NCBI GenBank assembly: GCA_022393335.1
Contig: JAJEKB010020847.1
Coordinates: 234,470 to 298,469 of the forward strand
Length of the DNA stretch: 64,000 bases
Source: Macrotrachela quadricornifera
Lineage: Eukaryota; Rotifera; Eurotatoria; Philodinida; Philodinidae
Direction of reading: 5' to 3'
Part shown: in pieces, positions 10,255-22,782 of the stretch
How positions within the stretch are numbered: the first letter of the stretch is position 1
Layout: every line of letters begins with the position of its first letter
Notes under the pieces: model-generated
Seen by the model: only the letters and a program-made list of their open reading frames with translations
What the model was told of the DNA's origin: nothing
The model's database searches: none
Made by a program: the position numbers and the translations under genes

Positions 10255-13200
10255 TCATCTACTGATTTCTGCGTCTATTTCATATCAGTCAGCTGGATAT
10301 GTAAGGTAGATTTTCATTCATCTCATACTATTGTATAAAGGATTGAAAGAAAAAGAAATATTCGATTACCTTTAGAATAGATAGAAAGTTTTGTTCTAAC
10401 CATACACCATAAGACAGTGAGTATTTGAAATTATATAGTCATATAATTGGTTGAACTTTTCAGCTTAAACAACAAAAATTGTCAGAAGTTTGTATTTCAA
10501 GAGCGATGTGATAGATTTCATAGTCAAACTACTCGTCAAGAGAGTATGACTTGCTAACATGAGTTCTCAGATTAGTCATACCAATACTTGAGACATTTAA
10601 TGTGTAAAAATAATCTTCGTGTATCCTGAAAGTACTCATATAAATTTTTACCATTACAGATTTACACACTGCTGAAAATCTGCGTACTTCCTATAGTACT
10701 CATCTCGGCTTTTCTATATACATGTAGAAAAACATTTATACATTAACCCTTCTAAAATATATTGAAAGTATTTCGTACTCTTGAATATTTTTTATTAATT
10801 CTTTCGTTCTTAAATTCGATCAGTTTTTTTTTAGTTGATCAATGGTTAATTAATAAACGAAATCGATTGATATGTTTAACTTTTGAAACATCATGAAATT
10901 AATTTTATATGAAATATGTGGATTTATTCATTTGTTAATTTTTTTGTAGAAGTATTCTATATAATGCAGTTCATATCTTAAATGTGTGTTGTTTGAATAC
11001 TTCTAGGTTTTATCCTAAGTTAAAATAAAATATTTCTTGTGCAACAGCACTACACTAAATGTACTTGTCAGTATTGTTATATGAACGAGTGGAGTACTGA
11101 AAAATATGAAAAAATACTTATACAAAGTAAAGAAACTTCTAACCTGAATACTACGTTGTCGCACTGCAATACTCAGATCCAAGTATAAATACTAATAATG
11201 AGTATTTTTCAGGTATTATGCTTTGAGTATCTTGATTAAAGTTATATCTACTCATCGTATTTTACTACAAAATGATCGTAGTGAGATATTATTAGGTAAA
11301 TGTGACACTAAGGACAACATTGAATGAGAATGGATGTTGATGAGCAAATCACACACTGAAATGTTCTTTTTCCAAAACAGTGTTTGAATGTATTTAATAA
11401 TAAGACTAAGAGATATTTTCTACTTCTGTTTAAAACTTAAATCATAAATGATGAGCGAAATAATTTAACATAATAGTTAGAAAACCTAATAAATAATATA
11501 ATCGTTTTTAAAGCAATACAAATGATGAAAAACATGCGAGATGAAAAATATGACGAAAAACATAGTCACATATATCACTTTTCATGGACGTCTATACGAA
11601 TGAAAATCGTATGGAAAAAAGGAATACATTCAAGTGCATATAATAGACCGCAACCAGATGGCATCAGAATCTTATTGCAGTTTGACTTTGTTTCATACTT
11701 CTCATAAAGTGAATTATGACTCTTAAATAATCACAGTTAGTGAATTTGTGGTTTCTGTAAAGTACAAGCTACTTAAAAATATTTTGAGTCATGTCCAAGA
11801 TAGTTAAACCTGACGAATAAAAAAAAATAATTGTGTATAACAATCATTACTCTTTTCCATTTGATGATTTCCTTATCGTTTGCTTTTCATACGCGTACGT
11901 GATTAAACCATTTCATTTTTATCGATGATTATGTCGCGTTAACCGAGAACAAGTTCGTCTCTCATACATGCAACAATATTATGATAAAATGTGTGAAATA
12001 TAATTATATTTAGGTTTATATCCTTTTTCAATGCTTTCGGTTGTGAACAATGAAAATTTTGAATGAATTAGTCAAAAATAATTGACTTTTTTTTGAGATA
12101 ACAATTTAAAATATTTTTAAATTAGATTAATTCAAATAGACATGATTATGAATTTCAATAATGACTTTTTCACATACAATGGTGTGAATAACATTTCACA
12201 CTCTCACGGATCATAAGTGAGATAAAACTAAACTGTTTCTGTGTCATCAGTCAGAGTAACTATATCGTATTTCACATTTTAATCCTTTAAGAATTGCGCT
12301 AACAGCTTTTAATAATTCATTATAATATCAAGTTATATTATCGCTCATAGACATTAGCGGTCTTAACATAAGAAACGAGATAATTTTTATAAAATTTTCT
12401 CTTTACAAATAGATAATCAAATAAACCAAATTATTGGAAATAAATAATGAAATTCTATGATTAGTATTTTTATTTTAATATTCAATAATTAAATCATATT
12501 ACAACAATTATACAATATATTTTAAGCAAACATATATAAATAATATATAAACGAATCATATTACAACAATAATCTGGTTTTTTAATGTTATATATAACTA
12601 AATTGGCATTATTTCAATTTTTTATAAGAATTGAATTGATGAATGCTCTATTAATTATAATAGGTTCAATTTGTCGATTCATAGCATTAATTCCTCCTAT
12701 TGTAGCTGTACTTTCATGTTGATAATGAAAAATGCGTGAAATTAATCGTTTTAATGTTTTACGAATTTCACTAGATGATATAGCAAATATATAAAAACTA
12801 TAAACATAATTAATATAAAATAAATTTCGAACAATAGTCATCCATAAATTTTCTTGTGCTAAACGTACAGAATTTTTACTTAAACGTCGTGTTGATGCTA
12901 TATAAAGATAATATGTAGCATAAGGTATAGATGCTGATGTTAAAGCAATTAATTGTAATAAAATCATTCGAGTAAAATGTTTTTCAATACGTGATACACG
13001 ATGTTGAAGTGAACGAACATTTCGATAAGTAAGTAAACCAAAGATAATTGGAATTATAACGGGTATAATACCAAATACAATTGGATAATAAAAGAAATTT
13101 GCATAATCAGCATATGAAGGTGTAAGAAAAGCACAAGTTTTTGGTGTTCCAACAAATCCTAATATAATATACATTGGAATACCTGCTAATGTTATTGCAA

Positions 13201-14532
13201 TAAATAATGAAATAGTTATAGCACAAAATGCTATACGTCTTGAACTTAAATTTCTTCTTCTAACACTACGAGATGTTGACATCCATCGGTCAAATCCAGT
13301 GAGACATATACAACTTAATGAACCAAATGTACTAATACAAAATAAACTTATTCGTCCTTTACACCATATTTCAATTGTATGACTTGGATCAATACCTGTG
13401 ACAGCTGTATAAAAACGCATTAATACCATAATAAATAATCCAATTATATCATAGATTGTTTTTGTTATTATATAAATTGTACATGGAGATCGACGATATT
13501 CTGGTTGAAAAAAAATTATTAAAATCATCACACAATTTATTATTCCAAGAATAAATAAAATTGAAGTCATATATAAATTAATATTATTTGATATTCTATT
13601 AAGTAGTACCATATAATTGTAATTTGATGAATTAGACATTGCTTTCAATATATAGATATATGTTCTTTTTTCTTTATATATACTTGAAAAATAATTGATT
13701 GCAATAAAAAGAAAAAATAATGATGAATAATCAAGTTGTCTTTTCTTTTAAAATTGTTTTAACAATAATAAATCTATAATATTAGTTTTTGAAAAGAAAT
13801 AAGTATAAAATCAGCTTTATTAACTGAATAGAATTAAGTATTTTTTTTATATAGAAAAATATCTAACAATGACGTCTTCATCTATCAATCAAGTTTTGAC
13901 ATGAAATTTCTATTCTATTTTTACGTGTATTATTATAAAACTACTGAAAATATCATATTTTTAAATATTATCATTAAGAAAATACATTCTTGTATTCTTT
14001 TCTTCTTTTATCATAATTAATCAAAAAAAAAAACAAAATAATCTCAAAATGACTTCGATACTTATGTAAATTTTATAATATGAAGTACATCAAATGTCAA
14101 AAGAATTTTGCTAATTTATTTCTAGTTTTTATATTTAGATAAATATTAATAAAATAACATCGTTTATACTAAAGCTTAATTCACAAAACTTTTAGATTCA
14201 GACTAACCTTTATAAATAAATGGTTTAATATCTATGACATAGATATGTATAGCTAAATGAATAAGAATTGATTTGTGAGTAGATGTAACTGAATTATTTA
14301 GAAAATTGAAGTCTTTTTTTAAAATACATTATCAAACGTTCATACTGCAAAATAAGAAAGAGAATTTGAGTGCTTTTATTTCTTAAGATTTGATTAATCC
14401 TAAGCAAGAGAGGTCATGTCATGTATTTTTTTTCGAACTACGCAATTAAGTAGTAAAAAGTAGGCTAAGAAAAAATTTCAATAATTTTTACGAACAAAAG
14501 AAAAAAATTCCTTAAATATACAAATTGATAGT
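10255..14532. repeat. segmental duplication, first arm
   Basis: This arm aligns in direct orientation with 17814-22571 over nearly its whole length, with visible divergence in non-coding parts. Anchors include the block at 10255-10450 (with 17814-18012), 11333-11480 (18595-18740), 11815-12110 (19660-19960), the GPCR gene, and 14240-14532 (22300-22571). It lacks the 759-bp segment at 18901-19659 found in the other arm. It has about 150 bp (11642-11800) that the other arm lacks. Apart from the GPCR I see no gene in it. Confidence 0.9.
12614..13639 (-). CDS. orphan rhodopsin-like GPCR (copy 1)
   Basis: A single exon encodes 341 residues with seven hydrophobic segments. The start was set at MSNSS because the paralogue starts there. 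TM3 ends with DRW in place of the usual DRY (GFDRWMSTSRSVRRR), and the NPxxY of TM7 is lost (INYVYSFYIFAISSSEIRK). Helix 8 is basic. The extracellular N-terminus has NSS near the start for glycosylation, and Cys residues before TM3 and in loop 2 (WCKGR, KTCAF) could form the class A disulphide. It belongs to the very large intronless FMRFamide-receptor-like or orphan GPCR sets seen in rotifers; its ligand is unknown. About 87% of residues match the copy at 20602-21621 by eye. Confidence 0.85.
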   Translation of the reverse strand: MSNSSNYNYMVLLNRISNNINLYMTSILFILGIINCVMILIIFFQPEYRRSPCTIYIITKTIYDIIGLFIMVLMRFYTAVTGIDPSHTIEIWCKGRISLFCISTFGSLSCICLTGFDRWMSTSRSVRRRNLSSRRIAFCAITISLFIAITLAGIPMYIILGFVGTPKTCAFLTPSYADYANFFYYPIVFGIIPVIIPIIFGLLTYRNVRSLQHRVSRIEKHFTRMILLQLIALTSASIPYATYYLYIASTRRLSKNSVRLAQENLWMTIVRNLFYINYVYSFYIFAISSSEIRKTLKRLISRIFHYQHESTATIGGINAMNRQIEPIIINRAFINSILIKN

Positions 14533-14697
14533 GTTACAGACTAGGCTACCACATATTTTACTTTATTATAACATGATTCACTTTCTTTCCCTTAATGTTT
14601 ACAATAAAGCAGAATCTAATGATATACAGCTAGTGGTTATCTATAAATCAATGAACAGAAAATCAAAAGCACAATTCAATCATTAAACAATAAAAAT

Positions 14698-16100
14698 TCT
14701 TCTAGTTTTGATCATGTCTCCAATAGAATGATTAAATTCCTACCGATACATTATCATAAGTTATTAACATATGCTTATAATGAATTATTTCATTTGGCAT
14801 ATTGGGGTAAGGAATGGAAGACTGCTCGAACAATTTGTCTAAACAAAAGTGACAATCCCGCGCCTACAACGAGCTAATTACGTCCAATCTCAATGTTACC
14901 AACATTTAGCAAGATATATGAAATGCTGTTTCTTCGAAGGTTTAGAAGTTAGTCAGCAAGAATGAACGTTTTGGCATCTCAACAATTAGGTGCAAAACCT
15001 CAGCAAGCGATAACGTCGAGAGTTAACAGCCTATTAGAACAGATTACGCAGTCACTTCGCTATAATTCTTTCACACCGGTTATATATATCGATTATCTGC
15101 AAGCCTTTGATAATCTTTGGTATCAAGGACTTATTCTGAAGTTGAACAGACTGAATTTTCCTTCAGCATATCTCATATGGATTGCAAACTATTTTTTTGA
15201 TCGATCTCTAAAAATAGATTATGATGACGTAGTATGTGATTCAATTATGGTTGCACGCGGTTCTCCTCAAGGCAGTTGCTTAGGACCTGAAATTTTTATG
15301 CTTACGTCGACGATATTGTAATTGTCTATACTCCATCAATCTATTTAAATTTTAAAACTCAAGTTGTAGAGATTAGTCACCGTATCAACGACGAAATGCT
15401 AAAGCTATTAAAGTATTCGAACAACTGGCATTAACCACTAAATTTAAACAAAACAGAATTTGTGGTTTACAATAAAGTTGTTCAATATCCTAAACTGCAA
15501 ATATATTATGATGGAGTCAAGATTCAACAAAAGAATAGTTTCAAGTATCTAGGCTTTCACCTAGATGCTAAAATCTCTTTTCGAATTATGATAGATGCGC
15601 AATTTATTAAATTGCGTAAAGCCTACACTATATTAAAATTTATCCATAGGCAATTTTCATCCTATATAAAACTAAAAATGAAGTTCTTCAATACGTATAT
15701 ATGGCCACACATGTACATGATGGCGACAATGTATTGCTTATTCTCGAACACATCGCGTGAAAGATTAACTTCTTTCTATCGCAGATGTTTAAGAATAATC
15801 AACTTGTTATTCCAATGCCCAACAGAAGATCTGCACAATAAGTTTCAACTACCTACAATTGAAAAGAGATATAGAAAATCACTAGCAAAACGTATGAAGA
15901 ATATACAGTTACATGAACCATCTTTTATTGAATGCGTCCTTGAATACAAATACGTGTTCAACATTGTCAATGAACATTACAGAGTCAATGCATTCCTGAC
16001 TGGCATACCATTAGGTTGGCCAGGAAGAACATTTTCATTTTTTCTAGATAATGATTGCCGAACCTTTTTTGACTACTTATGTGAATTCATTTATAACTAA
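14698..16100 (+). pseudogene. dead LINE reverse transcriptase fragment
   Basis: The reading begins in one frame from about 14698 (FDHVSNRMIKFLP, EWKTARTICLNKS, LRPISMLPTFSKIYE). It contains the RT motifs YIDYLQAFDN and RGSPQGSCLGP and has stops near 14875 and 14955. A frameshift near 15297 leads to the catalytic YVDD box (about 15303-15314) in another frame, followed by a stop at about 15432, the KYLGFHLD motif, and a C-terminal region ending at 16100. The order is that of a non-LTR retrotransposon. No endonuclease or ORF1 is visible here, so it is 5'-truncated. An AATAAA lies downstream near 16290. It occupies the spacer between the two duplication arms. Confidence 0.9.
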
Positions 16101-16420
16101 ATTATGTTAGTCTATAGTTCTATTTAGAGAACTTCTTTCAGAAAAACTGATCATCTATTTATGTTAAACATGTTGTCAGTTTTCTATGCGTCTAGTTGCT
16201 CCCTTTATATCTTTATATGTCTAAGTCCAAGAAGTTAAATGGTGTTAAGAAGGTCAGCACCTCATGGCAAATTCGTCATTTTCATATTAAATAAAAAGCG
16301 CAAGAACAAACAAAAACTTTCTTTCACTTTTTTCTTTCATTACAAGTGATATCATATATTTCACCATTTGTTATTACGATTTCATATCTTTTTCTTTGTT
16401 GTGTGATATCACTCTCTGAT

Positions 16421-17616
16421 TAGTAGCGTAGCCAGAACATAATTACAGGGGAGAGGGGCAGCCCTCTCACGAATTTTTTCAGTAAATGAAAAATTTATTA
16501 CGCAATCATAAATGCCCAAAAGTAATGCAGATCAGAGACGCGAAATAGCAGTATTCAATCAATTATTTTACATAATAAGAAGCACCAAATTTTCTTATAG
16601 ATCGCAGTCCAAGAAGATCGAGTTGTTTCGAACTGAAGTTCATGTAAATGTGTTGCTGTTCGAAAAGCTCCATATATTTCGTAGAGTCCAAATAGAATTT
16701 CTACTTTTGTAAGCGTTTCCATGTAGACAAAGAACTCAAAAAAGACGAATATATATTCACATCGACTTTGGCCAGATTTTCGCACGAAACAGCAGTTTTT
16801 GATAACATTTTCTTAATGATTCTAGCGTTTTAATAGAAATTTCCGTACAGAATGCATGAGAATGTCACCAAAAACTGTTATTTTTTTTGAAAATTTTATC
16901 AAAACTGATCTCGACAAAGAACGCTGAGTATTTCATCCATCTATTCATAAAATTTGTACGTTTTTGCGATCCCTGTGAGCCTAAATTTTGGAGATAAGTA
17001 ACACTGTATGAAATTTGCAGAACTTTTCAATGGTTTTGCCACCGAAGACAGTCACCTCAACGATAGTTTTCTAAAACTGAAGCTCTTTAGAAAGGAAAAA
17101 TGCTTAGCAATTAACTCATAAAAGTTATCTAATAATAAATATTCAAAATTATTATTTGCCGATTTCGATCTGGTGGAAAAATTAGTGTCTTTTAGAAGCA
17201 AACTACCGAAAATTTTGGAAAATTCAAAAATAACAAAGTCATGCATTCTGCAAAATTAATGAAATTATTTATAGAGCAACCATTATAAAAACTGAGTTAT
17301 CTTCATTCAGACATTCAATTTTCGTTGAACAATGCTTGTTGTCATGGGATCAAAGATTTTTAATCTTGCCTCGTACCATAAAACTGCTTCCAAAACAAAC
17401 TCTGCAGCTCTCCATTTGCAAAAATTTTGCCACTGAAGGTGGCCGCGCTATCGATAGCTGTTAGAAAATGTAGCTCATTTTTCCTCTGTCGAGTAAAATC
17501 ACATTTCTCTTAAAACTATTATCGTAATATCTTTCGATGATAACACGAAAAAGTCTAATATTTTCCTATTAAAAATTTACAAGGAGGGCATTGCACCCCC
17601 GACGACTACACTACCA
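16421..17616. mobile_element. non-autonomous hAT-type element, 1196 bp
   Basis: The segment is flanked by a perfect 8-bp direct repeat TCTCTGAT (16413-16420 and 17617-17624). Its ends are inverted repeats: TAGTAGCGTAGCCAG at left, TGGTAGTGTAGTCGT (reverse complement) at right. Several mismatches are CG to TG changes. Just inside, both ends have G-rich patches (GGGGAGAGGGGCAG and, reversed, GGGGGTGCAATGCCC). The interior has only short, unrecognisable open frames and no transposase, so it would depend on an hAT transposase elsewhere. Confidence 0.8.
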
Positions 17617-19187
17617 TCTCTGATCATATTCTTTCTCATCGACCTATCTATTAGCATTTATACTTACGTTTCTTTTTCTTTTTGGTGTGAAATCTATTTG
17701 ATGCCGTGGTTCATGTGTGTTATGATGTATGTGTGTGTGTGTTCTCCTATTTTGAAATAAAGATTTAAAAGATTTCAAAAGAACTTGTTCTCTAATGCTT
17801 GATGCTCTCTAATACATCTATTGATTTCGACGTCTACTTTTTATCAGTCAAATAGACATATAAAGTAGATTTTCATGCATCTCGCACTATTGTATAAAGA
17901 ATCGAAAGAAAAAAAACATTCGATTTCCTTTAGAATAGATAGAAACTTTTACTCTCTCTATATACCATAAGGCAGCGTGTATTTGAAATTATATAGTCAT
18001 ATAATTGATTGAACTTTGCAGTAGTATTATTAATCAGTTTCTTATCGTAATGTATAGTATTAGGAGTTGAATATTAACTATCAAATGGAGATTACTCGAG
18101 ACAATATTATTGGCATTGTTGATGGGTGAAGATTTCTAGAAGGTTATCGTTCATTTTAAATTGTGGTAGTTCCTTAAACCGAACCCTAAATTTAATTCAT
18201 ATAGGAAGATCATTAAACAACAAAAATTGTCAGAAGTCTGCATTTCAAAAGCGATGTGATCGATTCTCTTGTCAAACTACTCGTTAAGAAAGTACGACTT
18301 GCTAGCATGAGTTCTCAGATTAGTGATATCAGCATCTGAGACATTTATTTACTTCAAAATGATTGTAGTGAGATATCAGTAGGTAAATGAGAATGGATGC
18401 GAAGAACACAATCACTATTATATCTTTAATGATATTTTTCGTCTTGCATAGTTTAAAAAAATTTCATTATAAAGTCATTAGATACAGGAAAGAGTGAACC
18501 ACATGTTGGTACTCTTTTCTTCGAAAATTAATTCTATTAAATAAATCGAATTAGTTGTGAAAAATCAGAAGATTCTTATTTTGAGACCTTTTAATGAGTA
18601 AATCACAAACTGAAATGTTCTTTTTCCAAAATAGTATTTGAATTTATTTAATAATAAGATTAATAGATATTTTCTATTTTTGTTTGAAACATAAATCATA
18701 AGCGATGAGCGAAATAATGTAATATAATCGTTTTTAAAGCAAGACAAATAATTAAAAACATGTGTAAATTCATATCATGTAAGACGAAAAATAAGACTCA
18801 CAACAGTCACAGGTGCCACTTTTGATGTACATCTATACAAATGGAAATAGTATTAAAAAAAAGGAATATGTTCAAATGCATATAAATAGTTAAACGTGAC
18901 TTGTCCATGACTGATTAAAAAATATAGCGTTTATATATATTCACATTTGGATAGTTGGAAATAAAATTTTCATTGTAATTCAACAAGTTTTTCTATGACA
19001 ACTTTCTTTGAAATTCAAAGTTGACAATATAGAATAAGCGCATATAATCTAGAAGCTTTATTAAATAAAACAATAAAATGAACGATTAGCATAGATATAT
19101 AAAATGTTGAAGAAATGTAATGGCTAGAATAAATATACTAAAATGTTTTTATGATGATTTCTTAATATAAATATTTAATGAGTTATA

Positions 19188-19523
19188 TTAAGTTTCAGGG
19201 ATTGTATCAATCCGATGAATTTTACCAGATGAGCTGAATTTATACGATGTTTTGTATATTTTATTATCATGGGAGACTCGAGTCTGCATTGTATTGCCTT
19301 GTGTATCATCTTCAATAATTTCTAAAATTTTCCATTGAGTTGCATTTTCTTTGCTATAATAATCTTCGGCTTCTTGAATATTCTTATAGATAATTTTCGA
19401 ATTGGTTGTTTTCTGAACATCATTCTCAAGAAAATTGTCTAGTTTATTAATTTGACGATTATTAACAGCTTCAGCAAATTGTTCAACGATAGACTTGTGC
19501 GATTGATTTGAAGATTGCGACAT
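19188..19523 (-). CDS. small NTF2/SnoaL-like fold protein
   Basis: A complete 111-residue open frame (MSQSSNQSHKS to IDTIPET). The order is a helix-rich start (SIVEQFAEAVNNRQINKLDNFL), a segment near YKNIQEAEDYY, then alternating strands (ATQWKILEIIEDDTQ, TRVSHDNKIYKTSYKF, KIHRIDTI). This fits the cone-shaped NTF2/SnoaL fold, a general ligand-binding or isomerase scaffold, so no reaction can be named. It lies in a 759-bp block present only in the second duplication arm and has its own flanking DNA. Length matches single-domain family members. I see no signal peptide. Confidence 0.65.
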   Translation of the reverse strand: MSQSSNQSHKSIVEQFAEAVNNRQINKLDNFLENDVQKTTNSKIIYKNIQEAEDYYSKENATQWKILEIIEDDTQGNTMQTRVSHDNKIYKTSYKFSSSGKIHRIDTIPET

Positions 19524-20601
19524 AATGCACCGCGTTTCAATTGATTGTTGACTTCTCTACTTTGCAACTGAGTAAAATTGTACTCTTACTTTTTTTTTAT
19601 ATAAACGTTTTAAAGTGAAATGTGAATTGTTTGACGAGAAATTAGAAAAATGATTGGAAGAATAAAAAAAAATACTTGTGTATAACAACCATTACCCTTT
19701 TCCATTTGATGACTTCCTTATCGTTTGCCTTTCATATGCGTACGTAATTAAATCATTTCATTTTTGTCGATCGTTATGTGGCGTTAACCGAGAATAAGTT
19801 TTTTTCCCTCATACATGCAACAATATGATGATAACATATGTGAAATATAATTATATTCAGGTTTATATCCTTTGTCAATACTTTCGCTTGCGAACAATCA
19901 AAATTTTGAATGAATTAGTAAAAAATAATTGACTTTTTTTGGGGTTAGCAATTTAAAATATTTTTTAAATTAGATTTTTTTATCGAAACTTAATCTGCAT
20001 GAAAAATTCTAGTTCGACACGGTTCATTTCTAGTGTATAAAATTTAGTTTAAATGTGTTTTCCCCGTCATTTTAATTAACTTTTCATCGAATTTGAATAC
20101 TGAAATAATTGATCAAAGTAATTGTGAATTCATATTAAGATATCTAATATATATTTTATAAAACATAATTTTAGACTGTGAATGACAGCTTCACGGATCA
20201 TAAATGACGTAAAACTAAACTGTTTCTGTGTCATTAGCCACAGCAACTATATTGTATTTGACATTTTAATCTTTTAGGAATTGCGCTAACAGCTTTTAAT
20301 AATTCATTCTAATATCAAGTTATATTATCGCTCACAGATATTAGAGATATTAACACAAAAAAACGGGATAATTTTATTAAATTTTCTCTTTACAGATAGA
20401 TGATGAAATTATTGGAAATAAATAGTGAAATTCTATGATTAGTATTTGTATTTTAATATTCAATAATTAAATTATTAGACAACAACTATACAATATATTT
20501 TAAGTAAACATATATAAACAATATACATATGAATCATCATACAACAACAATCTCGTTTTTTTTTATATGTCAAATGTAAATAAATCAGCATTATTTGATT
20601 T

Positions 20602-21621
20602 TTATATAAGAATTGGATTGACAAATGTTCTATTATTTATAATAGGTTCAAATTGTCGATTACTAACAGTAATTGCTCTTGTTGTCACTGTAATTTCATT
20701 TTGATAATGAAAAATGCGTGAAATTAATCGTTTTAATGTTTTACGAATTTCACTAGATGAAATAGCAAATATATAAAAACTATAAACATAATTAATATAA
20801 AATAAATTTCGAACAATAGTCATCCATAAATTTTCTTGTGCTAAACGTAAAGAATTTTTACTTAAACGTCGTGTTGATGCTATATAAAGATAATATGTAG
20901 CATAAGGTATAGATGCTGATGTTAAAGCAATTAATTGTAATAAAATCATTCGAGTAAATTGTTTTTCAATACGTGATACACGATGTTGAAGTGAACGAAC
21001 ATTTTGATAAGTTAATAAAGCAAACATAATTGGAATAACAACGGGTACTACACCAAATACAATTGGATAAAAAAAGAAATTTGAATAATCAGCATATGAA
21101 AGTGTAAGAAAAGCACAAGTTGAAGGTGTACCAACAAATCCTATAATAATATACATTGGTATACCTGTCAATGTTATTCCAATAAATAATGAAATAGCTA
21201 TAGCATAAAATGCTATACGTCTTGAACTTAAATTTCTTCTTCTAACACTACGAGATGTTGACATCCATCGGTCGAATCCAGTAAGGTATATACAACTCAA
21301 TGAACCAAATGTACTAATACAAAATAAACTTATTCGTCCTTTACACCATATTTCAATTGTTTGACTTGGATCAATACCTGTAACAGCTGTATAAAAACGC
21401 ATTAATACCATAATAAATAATCCAATTATATCATAAATTGGTTTTGCTATTATATAAACTGTACATGGAGATCGACGATATTCTGGTTGAAAAAAAATTA
21501 TTAAGACCATTACACAATTTATTATTCCAAAAATAAATAAAAATGAAGTCATGTATAAATTAATATTAATCGATATTTTATTAAGTAATACAATATAATC
21601 ATTAGTTGATGAATTAGACAT
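20602..21621 (-). CDS. orphan rhodopsin-like GPCR (copy 2)
   Basis: A single exon encodes 339 residues, the paralogue of 12614-13639 on the other duplication arm. It has the same seven-TM layout with DRW after TM3, TRMILLQLIALTSASIPY in TM6 and a degenerate TM7. The C-terminal tail and the extracellular N-terminus differ most. The part from TM6 to helix 8 is almost identical in DNA to copy 1, including silent positions, whereas the flanking non-coding DNA is clearly more diverged. The ligand is unknown. Both copies are open and look functional. Confidence 0.85.
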   Translation of the reverse strand: MSNSSTNDYIVLLNKISININLYMTSFLFIFGIINCVMVLIIFFQPEYRRSPCTVYIIAKPIYDIIGLFIMVLMRFYTAVTGIDPSQTIEIWCKGRISLFCISTFGSLSCIYLTGFDRWMSTSRSVRRRNLSSRRIAFYAIAISLFIGITLTGIPMYIIIGFVGTPSTCAFLTLSYADYSNFFFYPIVFGVVPVVIPIMFALLTYQNVRSLQHRVSRIEKQFTRMILLQLIALTSASIPYATYYLYIASTRRLSKNSLRLAQENLWMTIVRNLFYINYVYSFYIFAISSSEIRKTLKRLISRIFHYQNEITVTTRAITVSNRQFEPIINNRTFVNPILI

Positions 21622-22782
21622 TGTTTTTAATATATAGATATATATTCTTTTCTCTTTATATATATATATACTGGAAAAATAACTGAATGTTATTAAAAGA
21701 AAAAGATATTCTTATTTTCTTGAATAGAAAAAATAAAATAATAAAATAATTTTCTCTTTTAAAATTGTTTTAAGGATAATTAATCTACAATATTAGTTTT
21801 TGAAAAGAAATAAGCATAAAATCAGCTTTATTAATTAAATAGAATTAAGATTTTTTTTTTGCGTACAGAAAAATCTCTGATATTGACATTTTTATCTATG
21901 AATCTATTCGTTAATATGGAATCAAAAAACACATTCTATACATGATTGAATTATTTTCAAGATAGAAAAGAAATTTTAATCTATTTAATTTTCAATTGTT
22001 TTCCATGTGTATTATTATAAAACAACTGAAAAAATCGAATTTTTAAATATTATCATTAAGAAAATGTATTTCTATACTCTTTCCTCCTTATATCATAATT
22101 AATCAAAAACAAAACAAAATAATCTCAGTACTTATGTAACTCTTATAATACAAAATACGTCAAATGTCAGAAAAACTGTTATTAATTCATTTTTGCTTCT
22201 AACCTTTAAGTAAACCTTAATGAACTAACATTGTTTATCTTTTGCGTAATTCATAAAACTTCTAGATTCAGGCTAATCTTTATAAATAAATGGTTTAATA
22301 TCTATGACATAGATATCTATAGCTAAATGAATAAGAATTAATTTGTGAGTACATCTAATTGATTCTTTTAGGAAATTGAAACTTTGTTTTAAATACATTA
22401 TAAAACATTCATACCGCAAAATAAGAAAGAGGATTTGAGTGCATTTATTTCTTAAGATTTGATTAATCCTAAGCAAGAAAGGTCATGTCATGTATTAATT
22501 TTCCAACTACGCAATAAAGTAAAGAAAAATAGGCCAAGAAAAAAATTCCTTAAATATACAAATCGATAGATAACAATGAAAAAAAGGCAAACATATATGT
22601 CTTTCTGTTAGAGTGCTCTCCAACAGTATGTGAGATAGCGAATAATTAGATACATATTCAAAGTAATTTTATTCAAACAACAATAAGAAATGCTCCTGTA
22701 TTTATTTTATTATTTGCACATAGTTCATTCAATATTAATAAATACATGGTGACAGTTTACATTGATAATAATCTATCAGGTA

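Larger units (their letters stand above)
17814..22571. repeat. segmental duplication, second arm
   Basis: Direct-orientation partner of 10255-14532. Compared with the first arm it has extra sequence at about 18020-18205, at about 18415-18590, and at 18901-19659; the last contains a small gene. It lacks the 11642-11800 block. The centre-to-centre distance of the arms is about 7.6-8 kb, and the spacer between them (14533-17813) holds a LINE relic and a small hAT element. Confidence 0.9.

Noticed and set aside
13640..13648. Upstream extension of GPCR copy 1 by three codons
   Set aside because: It would start at TTG; the ATG at 13639 matches the start of the paralogue.
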